The position numbers and the translations under genes were made by a program. Shown here piece after piece: positions 42,529-50,491 of a stretch of DNA of 64,000 nt (position 1 is the first letter of the stretch; each line of letters starts with the position of its first letter). This stretch comes from Ensifer sp. IC3342. Its GTDB lineage: Bacteria > Pseudomonadota > Alphaproteobacteria > Rhizobiales > Rhizobiaceae. The notes beneath the pieces were generated by a model, which was given only the letters and a program-made list of their open reading frames with translations, was not told the DNA's origin and searched no databases. The stretch spans positions 496,001 to 560,000 of the forward strand of contig NZ_JADYVE010000003.1 in NCBI RefSeq assembly GCF_020193655.1, given 5' to 3'.

Positions 42529-44733
42529 ATGCGTAGACCAGTCGGAACGTCCGGTTTGCTTGCTTTGGTCGCTGCGGTCCCGATTTTTGGCCCGGCGCAT
42601 GCCCAGGACAGGAACGCCTATTTCGGGCAGACGCATCAGCACACCAGCTGGTCCCTCGACGCTTACATTCTCGGCAACACGGTAACCGGGCCCGAAGAGG
42701 CGTATCAATACTCGATGGGACAGGCGATCAAGCATCCCGCCGGATACGACGTGAAGATCCGGACCCCGCTCGATTTTCAGGGGGTCACTGATCACTCGGA
42801 ATATGTAGGGGTTGTGAGGCTGGCAAACGACCCGAACTCGCCGATCAGCAAGCTGCCGGTGGCCGAAAGGCTCAAAGTTACAAAAGACAACACTGCGATG
42901 AAGATATTTCAGTGGCTGGCAGGCAGCATCGCGCACAATGAGCCCATCAAGGAACTGCTCGATCCCTCGGTCATAAATTCGGTCTGGAAACACAACAACG
43001 AGATCGCCGACAAATATTACAAGCCCGGTCAGTTCACGACGTTCTGCGCGTATGAGTGGACGTCGATGCCCCAGAACCAGAACATGCATCGGAACGTGTT
43101 CTTCAAGGACTGCTCGAAAGTTCCTGAGGCGCCGTTCAGCGCGATCCAGTCCGATCACCCGGAGGATCTATGGAACTGGATGGACGAACAGAGGAAGGCC
43201 GGCAACGAGGCTCTGGCGATATCGCACAATGCGAACCTCTCGAATGGCATCATGTTTCCCATCGAGGTCGACAGCAAAGGCAACCCGATAGACGCGGCCT
43301 GGGCGCAGCAGCGGATGACGAATGAACCGCTGACAGAGCTGAAACAGGTCAAGGGTGCGTCCGAAACACATCCTGATCTGTCGCCGAACGATGAGTTCGC
43401 AGGCTTCGAGATCATGAGCTATCTGATCGGTATCGATAACAGCTTTTCGAAGCTGCACGGAAGCTACGCCCGCGAAGCATACCAGAACGGATTGGCGATG
43501 CAGGCAACGCGTGGCTACAATCCGTATAAATTCGGCGTCGTGGGCGCCGGCGACTCGCACAACACCGCCACGGCCTATGCCCAGGACAATTTCTTCGGCG
43601 ACCATGCACTGACCGACGCCACACCCGAGATTCGACTCGCCGGCGTGGTCGCCTCGGGCATGGACATCCTGAAAACGGGAACTTCCGGGCTGGGCGGTGT
43701 TTGGGCGGAGGAAAATACCCGTGAATCCATCTTCGCCGCAATGCAGCGCCGGGAAGTGTTCGCAACAAGTGGCGTGCGGATCAAAGTACGCCTGTTTGGG
43801 GGATGGGACTATAACCCCGGCATGCTGTCGCAAGCGGACTGGGTGAAGACCGCCTATGCGGGAGGCGTTCCCATGGGTGGCGACCTCACCCAGGCGGAAG
43901 GCAGGGTGCCGTCATTCGTCGTTTGGGCGGCGAAAGATCCTGCCGACGGGAATCTCGATCGCATCCAGATCATCAAAGGCTGGACCAAGGATGGCCAGAT
44001 CTTCGAAAAGATCTTCGACGTTGCCTGGTCCGGCGATCGCCGGCCCGATCCCGCCACGGGCAAGCTTCCCCCGGTCGGCAACACCGTCGACATCACCAAG
44101 GCTACCTACACCAACGACATAGGCTCGGTGGAACTGAAGGCCGTCTGGACGGATCCGGAATTCGACCCGAGCCAGCATGCTTTCTACTATGCGCGGGCCC
44201 TTCAGATACCGACCCCCCGCTGGAGCACGTATGACGCGGCAAAGCTCGGCATCCTCCCGCCCGCCAACGCGCCCGCGACGATCCAGGAGCGCGCGTGGAG
44301 CACGCCGATCTGGTACACGCCGAGGGAAGGCGACATCGCAAAGGCCAAGCCCGGCCTGACGGTCACCGAGCTGCTCAAGAACGGAGCGGCTGCGCTTGAC
44401 GACGGTGAACTCAAGAAACTTGTCGTCGGAAGGAACCTGACGGTTCGCAACAATGTGACCGGTCAGACGTCGAACGTGCTGTTCGGCGTGGACGGAAAGC
44501 GCATCGTCACCGAACTGGACGGCGATCCGGCCAAGGGCGGCGATCTCTTGCAGGTGATGCACACCGTTTCCGGCTCGTCGGCGGACTACGAGATCAAGGA
44601 CGGGCACATCGTGACGACCCTCGAAGGCACCCCGTTCGAGCTGACGGTCTACCGCTCCGGCGACAAATACGTGGCGGCCCGCAGCAACGAGTTCGGCTAT
44701 GCCAACTACGAACTGGAGAATGTCGCGAAATGA
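42529..44733 (+). CDS. DUF3604 family exported protein
   Basis: This is a 734-residue protein starting at ATG 42529 behind AAAGGGAGGG. The Sec signal peptide (SGLLALVAAVPIFGPAHAQ) is cleaved to start the mature chain at DRNAYFGQTHQHTSWSLDA. That opening, with DFQGVTDHSEYVGVVRLAND and the later VVGAGDSHNTATAYAQDNFF, gives a pattern of His/Asp residues like metal-dependent PHP-type phosphoesterases. DUF3604 proteins have no settled function, but the conserved HxH, DHSEY and GDSHN motifs support a periplasmic metalloenzyme. The C-terminal third is beta-rich. It is the first gene of a three-gene operon with a PPIase and a HupE/UreJ protein. Confidence 0.88.
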   Translation: MRRPVGTSGLLALVAAVPIFGPAHAQDRNAYFGQTHQHTSWSLDAYILGNTVTGPEEAYQYSMGQAIKHPAGYDVKIRTPLDFQGVTDHSEYVGVVRLANDPNSPISKLPVAERLKVTKDNTAMKIFQWLAGSIAHNEPIKELLDPSVINSVWKHNNEIADKYYKPGQFTTFCAYEWTSMPQNQNMHRNVFFKDCSKVPEAPFSAIQSDHPEDLWNWMDEQRKAGNEALAISHNANLSNGIMFPIEVDSKGNPIDAAWAQQRMTNEPLTELKQVKGASETHPDLSPNDEFAGFEIMSYLIGIDNSFSKLHGSYAREAYQNGLAMQATRGYNPYKFGVVGAGDSHNTATAYAQDNFFGDHALTDATPEIRLAGVVASGMDILKTGTSGLGGVWAEENTRESIFAAMQRREVFATSGVRIKVRLFGGWDYNPGMLSQADWVKTAYAGGVPMGGDLTQAEGRVPSFVVWAAKDPADGNLDRIQIIKGWTKDGQIFEKIFDVAWSGDRRPDPATGKLPPVGNTVDITKATYTNDIGSVELKAVWTDPEFDPSQHAFYYARALQIPTPRWSTYDAAKLGILPPANAPATIQERAWSTPIWYTPREGDIAKAKPGLTVTELLKNGAAALDDGELKKLVVGRNLTVRNNVTGQTSNVLFGVDGKRIVTELDGDPAKGGDLLQVMHTVSGSSADYEIKDGHIVTTLEGTPFELTVYRSGDKYVAARSNEFGYANYELENVAK

Positions 44734-44763
44734 TCGAGGCGTTGTAAGGGAAGAGCCGAAGGA

Positions 44764-45747
44764 ATGCCTCAGCGGGAAATGACCCGACCGAAAAGTGCAC
44801 GGAACGAGACCATGGAAAAGAGCTCCGGGAAGCGTTGGCGTGCACTGCTCGGCGAGCCGCTCGTCCACTTCTTCGCCGTCGGCGCAGTCGTGTTCGGCGC
44901 CTATTGGTTCTTCAACGAGGAACCGGAAACCGCGGGCGACGGGCAGCGGATCGAGATCGGCGCAAACGATATGCGCCAGATGGCGGTCGCCTGGCTTGCG
45001 CAGGGGCGGCCATCGCTGACCCGCGATCAATTGCAGAGCCTCGTCGACCAGAAGATCGCGGAGGAGATCCTGTTCCGCGAGGGACTGGCGCTCGGCCTCG
45101 ATCAAAACGACGAGATCATCAAGCGTCGGATCGTGCAGAAGATGGATTTCCTGGCGGCCGACATCGCCGCCATCCAGGAGCCGGACAAGGCGGAACTGGT
45201 GGAGTGGTTCTCCAGGAATTCCCAGCGCTTCGCGCTTCCGCCGCGCGCAAGTTTCCGGCAGCTCTATTTTTCTCCGGACAAGCGAGGCGCGTCCGCCCGC
45301 AATGACGCCGCGGCAGCGCTCGAAGCCGTAGCCGGCAAACCCGCCGACTCTCCGGAGGTCGCCGCGCTGGCCGACCCGTTCATACTGCGCACCTACTACA
45401 GGGACAGCACGCCTGACCAGATGCTCAAGGAGTTCGGTCCCACCTTCGCTGCGGAACTGTTCAAGCTCGAGCCTGGCGGCTGGCGCGGTCCCGTACAGTC
45501 GGGCTACGGCTGGCACCTGGTCTGGATAGACGCAATGGATCCGGGACGCATCCCGGCCCTCGAGGAAGTCGAGACCGACGTCAGGTCGGCATGGCAAGAC
45601 GACCGCTACCAGGAGATCAAACGCGCCGCGCTTGACGAGATGCGTTCGCGCTACACCGTGGTCGTGGCTCCGTTCGATACGGTCGATTTGAGCGACCTGA
45701 GGGCGCAGGGCCCGGCAACCACGCCCGCCGAACCGGTGTCGCAATGA
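44764..45747 (+). CDS. Membrane-anchored parvulin-type peptidyl-prolyl isomerase
   Basis: This is a 327-residue protein (start 44764; ATG 44812 is an alternative that brings the anchor closer to the N-terminus). One transmembrane segment (PLVHFFAVGAVVFGAYWFFN) anchors it. A SurA/PpiD-like N-domain (QLQSLVDQKIAEEILFREGL) is followed by a PpiC-like domain (about 170-290) with ASFRQLYFSPDKRG, LKEFGPTFAAELFKLEPGGW and SGYGWHLVWIDAMDPG. The family assists folding of exported proteins, here probably the DUF3604 or HupE/UreJ partner. The stop overlaps the next start (ATGA), so translation is coupled. Confidence 0.85.
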   Translation: MPQREMTRPKSARNETMEKSSGKRWRALLGEPLVHFFAVGAVVFGAYWFFNEEPETAGDGQRIEIGANDMRQMAVAWLAQGRPSLTRDQLQSLVDQKIAEEILFREGLALGLDQNDEIIKRRIVQKMDFLAADIAAIQEPDKAELVEWFSRNSQRFALPPRASFRQLYFSPDKRGASARNDAAAALEAVAGKPADSPEVAALADPFILRTYYRDSTPDQMLKEFGPTFAAELFKLEPGGWRGPVQSGYGWHLVWIDAMDPGRIPALEEVETDVRSAWQDDRYQEIKRAALDEMRSRYTVVVAPFDTVDLSDLRAQGPATTPAEPVSQ

Positions 45748-46763
45748 ACCGTGTCGCTCGCCCTTGCCGCGCGGGAGCGCGATTGTTGCTCGCCCTGCTG
45801 ATCTCGCTTCTCGCGATGGCCATCGACGCCTCGGCGCACGAGGTCAGGCCCGCCTACCTGCAGATCGATCAGATCGGACAAAGCCGCTTCAGCGTGCTGT
45901 GGCGTACGCCAATCCTGTCCGGCATGCGGCTGCCCGTCCTGTTGCAGTATTCCGACGGCATCACCCCGGTGGCGGGGATGACCGAACGCGAGCTGTCCGA
46001 CTCCGTGGTCGAACGCGGCATGATCGAAGCTCCCGGCGGCCTCAGGGGAGAGCGGATAACCTTCGTCGGGCTTCAGGCGACTATCACCGACGTCATGGTC
46101 CGCGTGAAACTGCAGGACGGAACGGTCAGCACCTCGTTTGTCCGGCCCTCGCAGCCATGGATCGACATCCAGGCCAGGCAAAGCCCCTTTCAGGTCGCCA
46201 GCGTGTTTATCGTCGAGGGCATCGAGCACATTCTGTTTGGCTTTGACCATCTGCTCTTCGTCGCGGCGCTGATGATGATCGTGCGAAACTGGCGCGTCCT
46301 CGTGAAGACCGTCACCGCCTTCACCATCGCGCATTCGATAACGCTCACCTTCGCCACGCTGGGCTGGATCGCGCTGCCTTCGGGGCCTGTCGAAATTATG
46401 ATCGCGTTCAGCATTGTTCTGATCGGAGCCGAGATCGTCAGGATGGAGCGGGGACGGACCAGTCTGACCATAGAATGGCCATGGCTCGTGGCCTTCGCGT
46501 TCGGATTGCTGCACGGCTTCGGATTTGCCGGAGCGCTGGAGGACCTGGGCCTGCCGCAGAACGACATTCCCCTGGCGTTGTTTTGCTTCAACCTCGGCGT
46601 CGAGATCGGTCAATTGATGTTCATCGCCACCGTCCTGATCGTGGGGGCTGCGCTCAGGAGAATTGTCGAAGTGCCGCGAAAGGCAGTCGTCGCGTCGGCC
46701 TACGCAATTGGCATAGTGGCGGCGTTCTGGACCATAGAGCGTCTTCAATCGGCGTTTTCGTGA
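45744..46763 (+). CDS. HupE/UreJ-family membrane protein
   Basis: This is a 339-residue membrane protein overlapping the previous gene by 4 bp. A signal peptide (LLLALLISLLAMAIDASAHE) precedes a periplasmic domain of about 120 residues. Then come about six transmembrane helices with the HupE/UreJ pattern: EHILFGFDHLLFVAALMMIV, KTVTAFTIAHSITLTFATLG and FGLLHGFGFAGALEDLGLP. The His-rich membrane motifs suggest metal binding; hydrogenase/urease relatives transport nickel or cobalt. The substrate here is not known. It completes the DUF3604-PPIase-HupE operon, whose constant order suggests one physiological unit. Confidence 0.88.
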   Translation: MNRVARPCRAGARLLLALLISLLAMAIDASAHEVRPAYLQIDQIGQSRFSVLWRTPILSGMRLPVLLQYSDGITPVAGMTERELSDSVVERGMIEAPGGLRGERITFVGLQATITDVMVRVKLQDGTVSTSFVRPSQPWIDIQARQSPFQVASVFIVEGIEHILFGFDHLLFVAALMMIVRNWRVLVKTVTAFTIAHSITLTFATLGWIALPSGPVEIMIAFSIVLIGAEIVRMERGRTSLTIEWPWLVAFAFGLLHGFGFAGALEDLGLPQNDIPLALFCFNLGVEIGQLMFIATVLIVGAALRRIVEVPRKAVVASAYAIGIVAAFWTIERLQSAFS

Positions 46764-46915
46764 CAAGATCTCACTTGAGCAATTCCAGGGAAGCTAGGCG
46801 CGGTCTTCGCGCCCCTCTCTGACTCATTAAAATCGATCACGTTTATGCACTTATGTATGCATCCGAGGCGAAAGCGGGCATTATCGGGTGCCGTTGCCAC
46901 GTCGCAGAAGGGCCA

Positions 46916-47410
46916 TCAACGGCGAGACCAGTATTCTTCGTGGAGTTTCGCCGCCTCTTCCGCAAGGATGGGGCCGACGACTTCCGTTGGGCGCTGCCCG
47001 GCGGCGAACACGATGTGGCAGGGGAGATCAAGCGTCGGATTTTCCTGGCTATCGCCTATCAGTTGTTTCATCTCTCTCTCGGACAGGCCAAACACGACGC
47101 GCCCTATGCCTGCCCAATAGATCGCGCCTGAGCACATGGCGCATGGCTCCGCGGATGTGTACATCGTACATCCGGCAAGAAAATCCGAATCGTAGGCCTT
47201 GCCGGCGCGCGTGGCGAGAAGCCGCTCCGCGTGGGCGGTGCGGTCGCCACCTTCCGAACTGTAGCCATTGCACTGTTCCAGTAAGACATTGCCATCACGG
47301 TCGGCGAGAATTGCACCAAACGGGTGATCTCCGCCTTCGCGCGAGCGCCGCGCCACATCGAAGGCCTTCCGCAAAAGTGACTCATCATTGGACCGTTTGG
47401 TGCTTGCCAT
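46916..47410 (-). CDS. Nucleoside deaminase (CMP/guanine deaminase family)
   Basis: This is a 164-residue zinc enzyme starting at ATG 47410 behind GGGAG. Zinc ligands and the catalytic Glu are in RTAHAERLLA (His60, Glu62) and SAEPCAMCSGAIYWAG (Cys90, Cys93). The C-terminal part (LSEREMKQLIGDSQENPTLD, VVGPILAEEAAKLHEEYWSR) fits guanine deaminase and related nucleobase deaminases rather than TadA, which has a different tail. It converts an amino group on a purine or pyrimidine to a carbonyl in the cytoplasm; substrate choice is inferred. It lies convergent to the HupE gene. Confidence 0.88.
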   Translation of the reverse strand: MASTKRSNDESLLRKAFDVARRSREGGDHPFGAILADRDGNVLLEQCNGYSSEGGDRTAHAERLLATRAGKAYDSDFLAGCTMYTSAEPCAMCSGAIYWAGIGRVVFGLSEREMKQLIGDSQENPTLDLPCHIVFAAGQRPTEVVGPILAEEAAKLHEEYWSRR

Positions 47411-47426
47411 GTTGAGCTCCCGAGAA

Positions 47427-47678
47427 CTATCGCAGTTCGCTCACCATCAATGTTTCCCCGGTAACGGAACGGGCAATAGTGTTCTCCGCCAAGTAGAAGC
47501 TCCCAGCTTCCCAGCGCCGGTTATCCGACATCCCCGATGAACACGTATCAAAACCACTTTTGATCCTCTTTGGCTTTGTCAGCAAGACCGATTCTCCGCC
47601 GCCCGTCGCAAGATCGCCGACGTTCGCGATCTCGTTACTTCCACTCGACTGCGACGCGTCGAACGCGAGAGCGGTCAA
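47427..47678 (-). CDS. Possible small protein upstream of the deaminase
   Basis: This is an 83-codon frame ending 17 bp before the deaminase start on the same strand. The end is plausible protein (NRRWEAGSFYLAENTIARSV), but the beginning is Ser/Gly-rich and the ribosome site is weak. No family is recognised. The region 47411-47859 otherwise shows no gene. Confidence 0.25.
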   Translation of the reverse strand: MTALAFDASQSSGSNEIANVGDLATGGGESVLLTKPKRIKSGFDTCSSGMSDNRRWEAGSFYLAENTIARSVTGETLMVSELR

Positions 47679-47859
47679 CCAAGTTTGGTTTGGACGACAG
47701 GTGCAGTATTCTCACATCGACCGCAACGGAGCGGTGACAGGACCTCTTGCCCGCTGGGCATCTATGGGAGCCGGAATTGAGCGCCAAGCCACGTCGGAAG
47801 ACCACTGGGATGGAGCCGGATGGTGCAGCCGCTGTGTTCGACGTGACCGGGAGGGCGGA

Positions 47860-48540
47860 CTATTCGGGCATCTGGAGCACATCCGGGTGCATCAGAGGCG
47901 CGTCCTTCAGCCAGATCCGTGCGCCTTCCGGGCTGATGATCGCGATCAGGTCGGTGCCGGCAGGCAAACGGCCCCAACTCTGTGGCTCCAGTGTTTCACC
48001 ACCGATGATCAGCCCTCCCGAGAGGACGAGGAATTCCAACCCGCGCGTGTTCGCGACCGAGACGGTTTCGTCGGCCTGCCAGTCTTCGAGCCGGACTTCC
48101 TCACGGCCGTCGTCGAACAGGATGGTCGCCGCGCTGGCGCCCGGGCGCGGTGTTGCGCGCTGGCCCTCGCCCGGCTGGCGAACGATCTGGGTCTGATCGC
48201 CCTCACGGTATTGCCAGAGCCGCACGAAGATGGTGCAGCCTTCTTTCGCGGCGGGGATATGCGACGTGCCGGGCGGATTGCGGAAGTAGCAGCCTGCCGG
48301 ATAGTCGCCATGCTCATCCTGGAAGACGCCTTCCAGCACGAGGATCTCTTCGCCGCCGCTGTGTATGTGGCGAGGAAAAGCGCTGCCGGGGGCATAGCGC
48401 ACGATCGAGGTGGCGCGGGCGACCTCGCCGCCGACGCGGAAGAGCATGCGCCGGTCCACGCCGGCCGCGGGACTTGGCATCCAGTCCAGCTTCGCACCAT
48501 GGACGATGACGGGTTTCGACAGGTCGTCGTTAATGCGCAT
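47860..48540 (-). CDS. Double-cupin ChrR-like protein
   Basis: This is a 226-residue protein starting at ATG 48540 behind AAGGAGA. The first cupin barrel (about 30-110) has the metal-binding pattern FPRHIHSGGEEILVLEGVFQ and then GCYFRNPPGTSHIPAAKEGC. The second half (about 135-225) repeats the fold with fewer ligands (EFLVLSGGLIIGGETLEPQS). This matches the ChrR-type cupin family, which in anti-sigma ChrR carries an extra N-terminal zinc domain that is missing here. A role in sensing or in a small-molecule reaction is open. Its start lies inside the end of the alcohol dehydrogenase pseudogene, a relic of an operon. Confidence 0.85.
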   Translation of the reverse strand: MRINDDLSKPVIVHGAKLDWMPSPAAGVDRRMLFRVGGEVARATSIVRYAPGSAFPRHIHSGGEEILVLEGVFQDEHGDYPAGCYFRNPPGTSHIPAAKEGCTIFVRLWQYREGDQTQIVRQPGEGQRATPRPGASAATILFDDGREEVRLEDWQADETVSVANTRGLEFLVLSGGLIIGGETLEPQSWGRLPAGTDLIAIISPEGARIWLKDAPLMHPDVLQMPE

Positions 48541-49159
48541 GGCGGGTCTCCTTCATGGTTAGGACCATCCGGAACTTGACGTCACCGGACTTCGTCTTCT
48601 GGTAGGCTTCGGATGCCTGTGCCAGCGGCATCGTCTCGATTTGGGGACGGACGCTGGTTAGAGCCCTTCAGGGTTAAATGGAAGCAGTTCTGCCGGAGCA
48701 GGTTGAGGCGATTGGCGAAGGGGCGTACCCGGATGTACGTCCGAGCCGATCGCCTCTGAGCCTGACGGAAAGATGCCCGGCCCTGCGGGTTGGCTGAAAC
48801 GGGCCGCCTGATCGGCCGGCCGGCTTGGACGTATGCTTTGGCTACGCCGCGCGCCGGCCGGTCGACCATCCGACTCCGTTTGAGTTTCCATTTAACCCTG
48901 AAGGGCTCTAGGACACTGAAGTCGAGGTCCTCCCGTTCTCGTAAGGCGTGCCGGTGATCGATCCGAGTACGCTGCGCTCGCCGACGACGAGATGACCAGC
49001 CGACACGGGCAACGGGTCCCTGCCCGCACCAAGCAGCACCAGCCTGCCGCGCGGCGCAGGTCCCGCCATCAGCGACGATACCGCTTCCGCATTGCCGTTG
49101 GTAGTGATGATGGCCATTGCCCGCGCTCGTAAGCCGTCCGCCCCGCCTCGCGTTGCCAA
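48530..49159 (-). pseudogene. Zinc-type alcohol dehydrogenase, 3' fragment split by a MITE
   Basis: Only the C-terminal part of a medium-chain dehydrogenase remains. From about 49159 leftward it reads GGADG... AIITTNGNAEAVSSLMAG, then GRLVLLGAGRDPLPVSAGHL and GERSVLGSITGTPYEN. After a one-base frameshift near 48925-48940 come DFSVL and, beyond a 248-bp insertion, TSVRPQIETMPLAQASEAYQ and KFRMVLTMKE. The Rossmann N-half and catalytic zinc domain are gone, and no start codon remains. The stop overlaps the cupin start, so the intact gene once preceded it in an operon. Confidence 0.85.
48661..48908. mobile_element. 248-bp MITE with 23-bp terminal inverted repeats and TA target duplication
   Basis: The ends are perfect inverted repeats of 23 bp starting GAGCCCTTCAGGGTTAAATG. 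TA is present on both sides (48659-48660, 48909-48910). Deleting the element and one TA rejoins the alcohol dehydrogenase sequence (SVL/TSVRPQ) in frame, so the insertion site is precise. TA duplication is typical of IS630/Tc1-mariner-type transposases. The interior (with TTCTGCCGGAGCAGGTTGAG) has no open frame that could encode a transposase, so the element must be mobilised in trans. Confidence 0.9.
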
Positions 49160-49187
49160 CATAGCAAATCCCTCCCTATACTTCGCC

Positions 49188-50150
49188 ATGCACAAGACCT
49201 TCGTCTCAGCGCGGGAGGATCGGCCCGGGGAAGACTGGCTTTCCCGTTTCACGGCCGGTCGGGCCGGCGTGGAGAGCTGGTATTTCGGCCAGGCCGTGAC
49301 GTCGCGCCCCACCACCCCCACCGTCAGCGAATGTCGCGCGGCGCTTCAGCAGCACATGCCCGAGCTTATTCCGCATTATGAGCATGTCTGCGCCCTCGTC
49401 GGCGATGACGAACTCGCCCACCGGATGCTGAGCCACTATCGTCCCGCGCCGGAGGGCTATGGCTGCAGCCAGGCGGTCTGGCTCGGAAAGGAAGGCCCGG
49501 CGCTCGTCCGCAACTTCGATTATCCGCCCGATATAGTCTCGGATCGCTTCGAGCTCACCGCATGGTCGGGCCTGAAAGTGATCGCGAAGGCACAGCGCCC
49601 CTGGGGAGGCTGCGTCGACGGGATGAACGAGGAAGGGCTGGTCGCGAGCGTCACCCTCGGTGGCGGCCGCATTCAGGGTCGCGGCTTCTCGATCATTCTC
49701 ATGATCCGCTACGTGCTCGAAACCTGCCGTCGCGTCAGCGAGGCCGTGGAGGCCCTTTGCCGTATTCCGGTGGCGCTGTCGCAGAACGTAACCCTGCTCG
49801 ACCGATCGGGCACCTACGCCACCCTCCTCCTCGGCCCCGGCCAGCGGCCGGTCATCACCCGGCTGAAAGCATGCGCGAACCATCAGCGCAGCGAACGGGC
49901 CCCGCCAAATTCGCTGGCGCGGCAGCGCGCGCTGCTGCAGGCGTTGGACGAACCTTCGATGTCGCTCGAAGGCCTGACCGACCGTTTCCTTCAGCCGCCG
50001 GTCCATGCGCGAAATCCGCGCTTCCCGACCCTTTACACCGCCGTTTACCGGCCCGAGGAAGGCCGGGTGGACTATGTCTGGCCGGGAAAACGCTGGTCCC
50101 AGGGCTTCGCGGATTTTGAGGCCGGCGAGTACACGCATCATTATGGCTGA
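49188..50150 (+). CDS. C45-type N-terminal nucleophile hydrolase (acyltransferase-like)
   Basis: This is a 320-residue protein (start ATG 49188, chosen because the upstream frame overlaps the dehydrogenase remnant). It matches the peptidase C45/acyl-CoA:6-aminopenicillanate acyltransferase fold: the nucleophile is Cys93 in PEGYGCSQAVW, followed by the strand RNFDYPPDIVSDRF with the characteristic Arg-Asn-x-Asp, and WGGCVDGMNEEGLVASVTLG. Autocleavage before Cys93 would expose the catalytic N-terminus. The family includes amide hydrolases acting on penicillins, acyl amides and bile conjugates. The substrate cannot be told. There is no signal peptide, so it is cytoplasmic. Confidence 0.82.
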   Translation: MHKTFVSAREDRPGEDWLSRFTAGRAGVESWYFGQAVTSRPTTPTVSECRAALQQHMPELIPHYEHVCALVGDDELAHRMLSHYRPAPEGYGCSQAVWLGKEGPALVRNFDYPPDIVSDRFELTAWSGLKVIAKAQRPWGGCVDGMNEEGLVASVTLGGGRIQGRGFSIILMIRYVLETCRRVSEAVEALCRIPVALSQNVTLLDRSGTYATLLLGPGQRPVITRLKACANHQRSERAPPNSLARQRALLQALDEPSMSLEGLTDRFLQPPVHARNPRFPTLYTAVYRPEEGRVDYVWPGKRWSQGFADFEAGEYTHHYG

Positions 50151-50201
50151 TGAAAGCTCTCACGGCAGCATCCGCCATGGCTTCCGTCAACGTCGCACTC
50201 A

Positions 50202-50342
50202 TCATTCCTTGTCAGCCTCGAGCAATGCCTTGAGGAGGGCGATACCGCGCTGGCCAAGCGCGACGGGCTGGCCGTCCCGGCGAAGCACACCGCTGAAGGG
50301 GTCGAGCACGAACCGTCCAAAAGCGTATCGTCGCTCATCCAT
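50202..50342 (-). pseudogene. Truncated winged-helix (OmpR/PhoB-type) regulator, N-terminal piece
   Basis: A 46-codon frame from ATG 50342 reads MDERRYAFGRFVLDPFSGVL, RRDGQPVALGQRGIALLKAL and stops. This is the start of a Trans_reg_C winged-helix domain as found at the head of long TPR- or ATPase-type regulators. The recognition helix and everything after it are missing. The fragment lies just after the C45-type hydrolase and is probably a remnant. Confidence 0.65.
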
Positions 50343-50491
50343 GCCACATTTATATCCCTGCGGTTGAAGTTGACAACCTATGAGGACAACCGCTTATGGC
50401 GACGATCTTCAGTGCCGATCGAAGGGAACATGCAACATGCGACGCATGGCCCGGTCGGTCGCCGGGCCATGCGGCTGGCCGTTGCCGGGCT

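Noticed and set aside
47560..48579. Plus-strand frame of 339 codons
   Set aside because: It is a shadow of the cupin gene, whose motifs are unambiguous on the minus strand.
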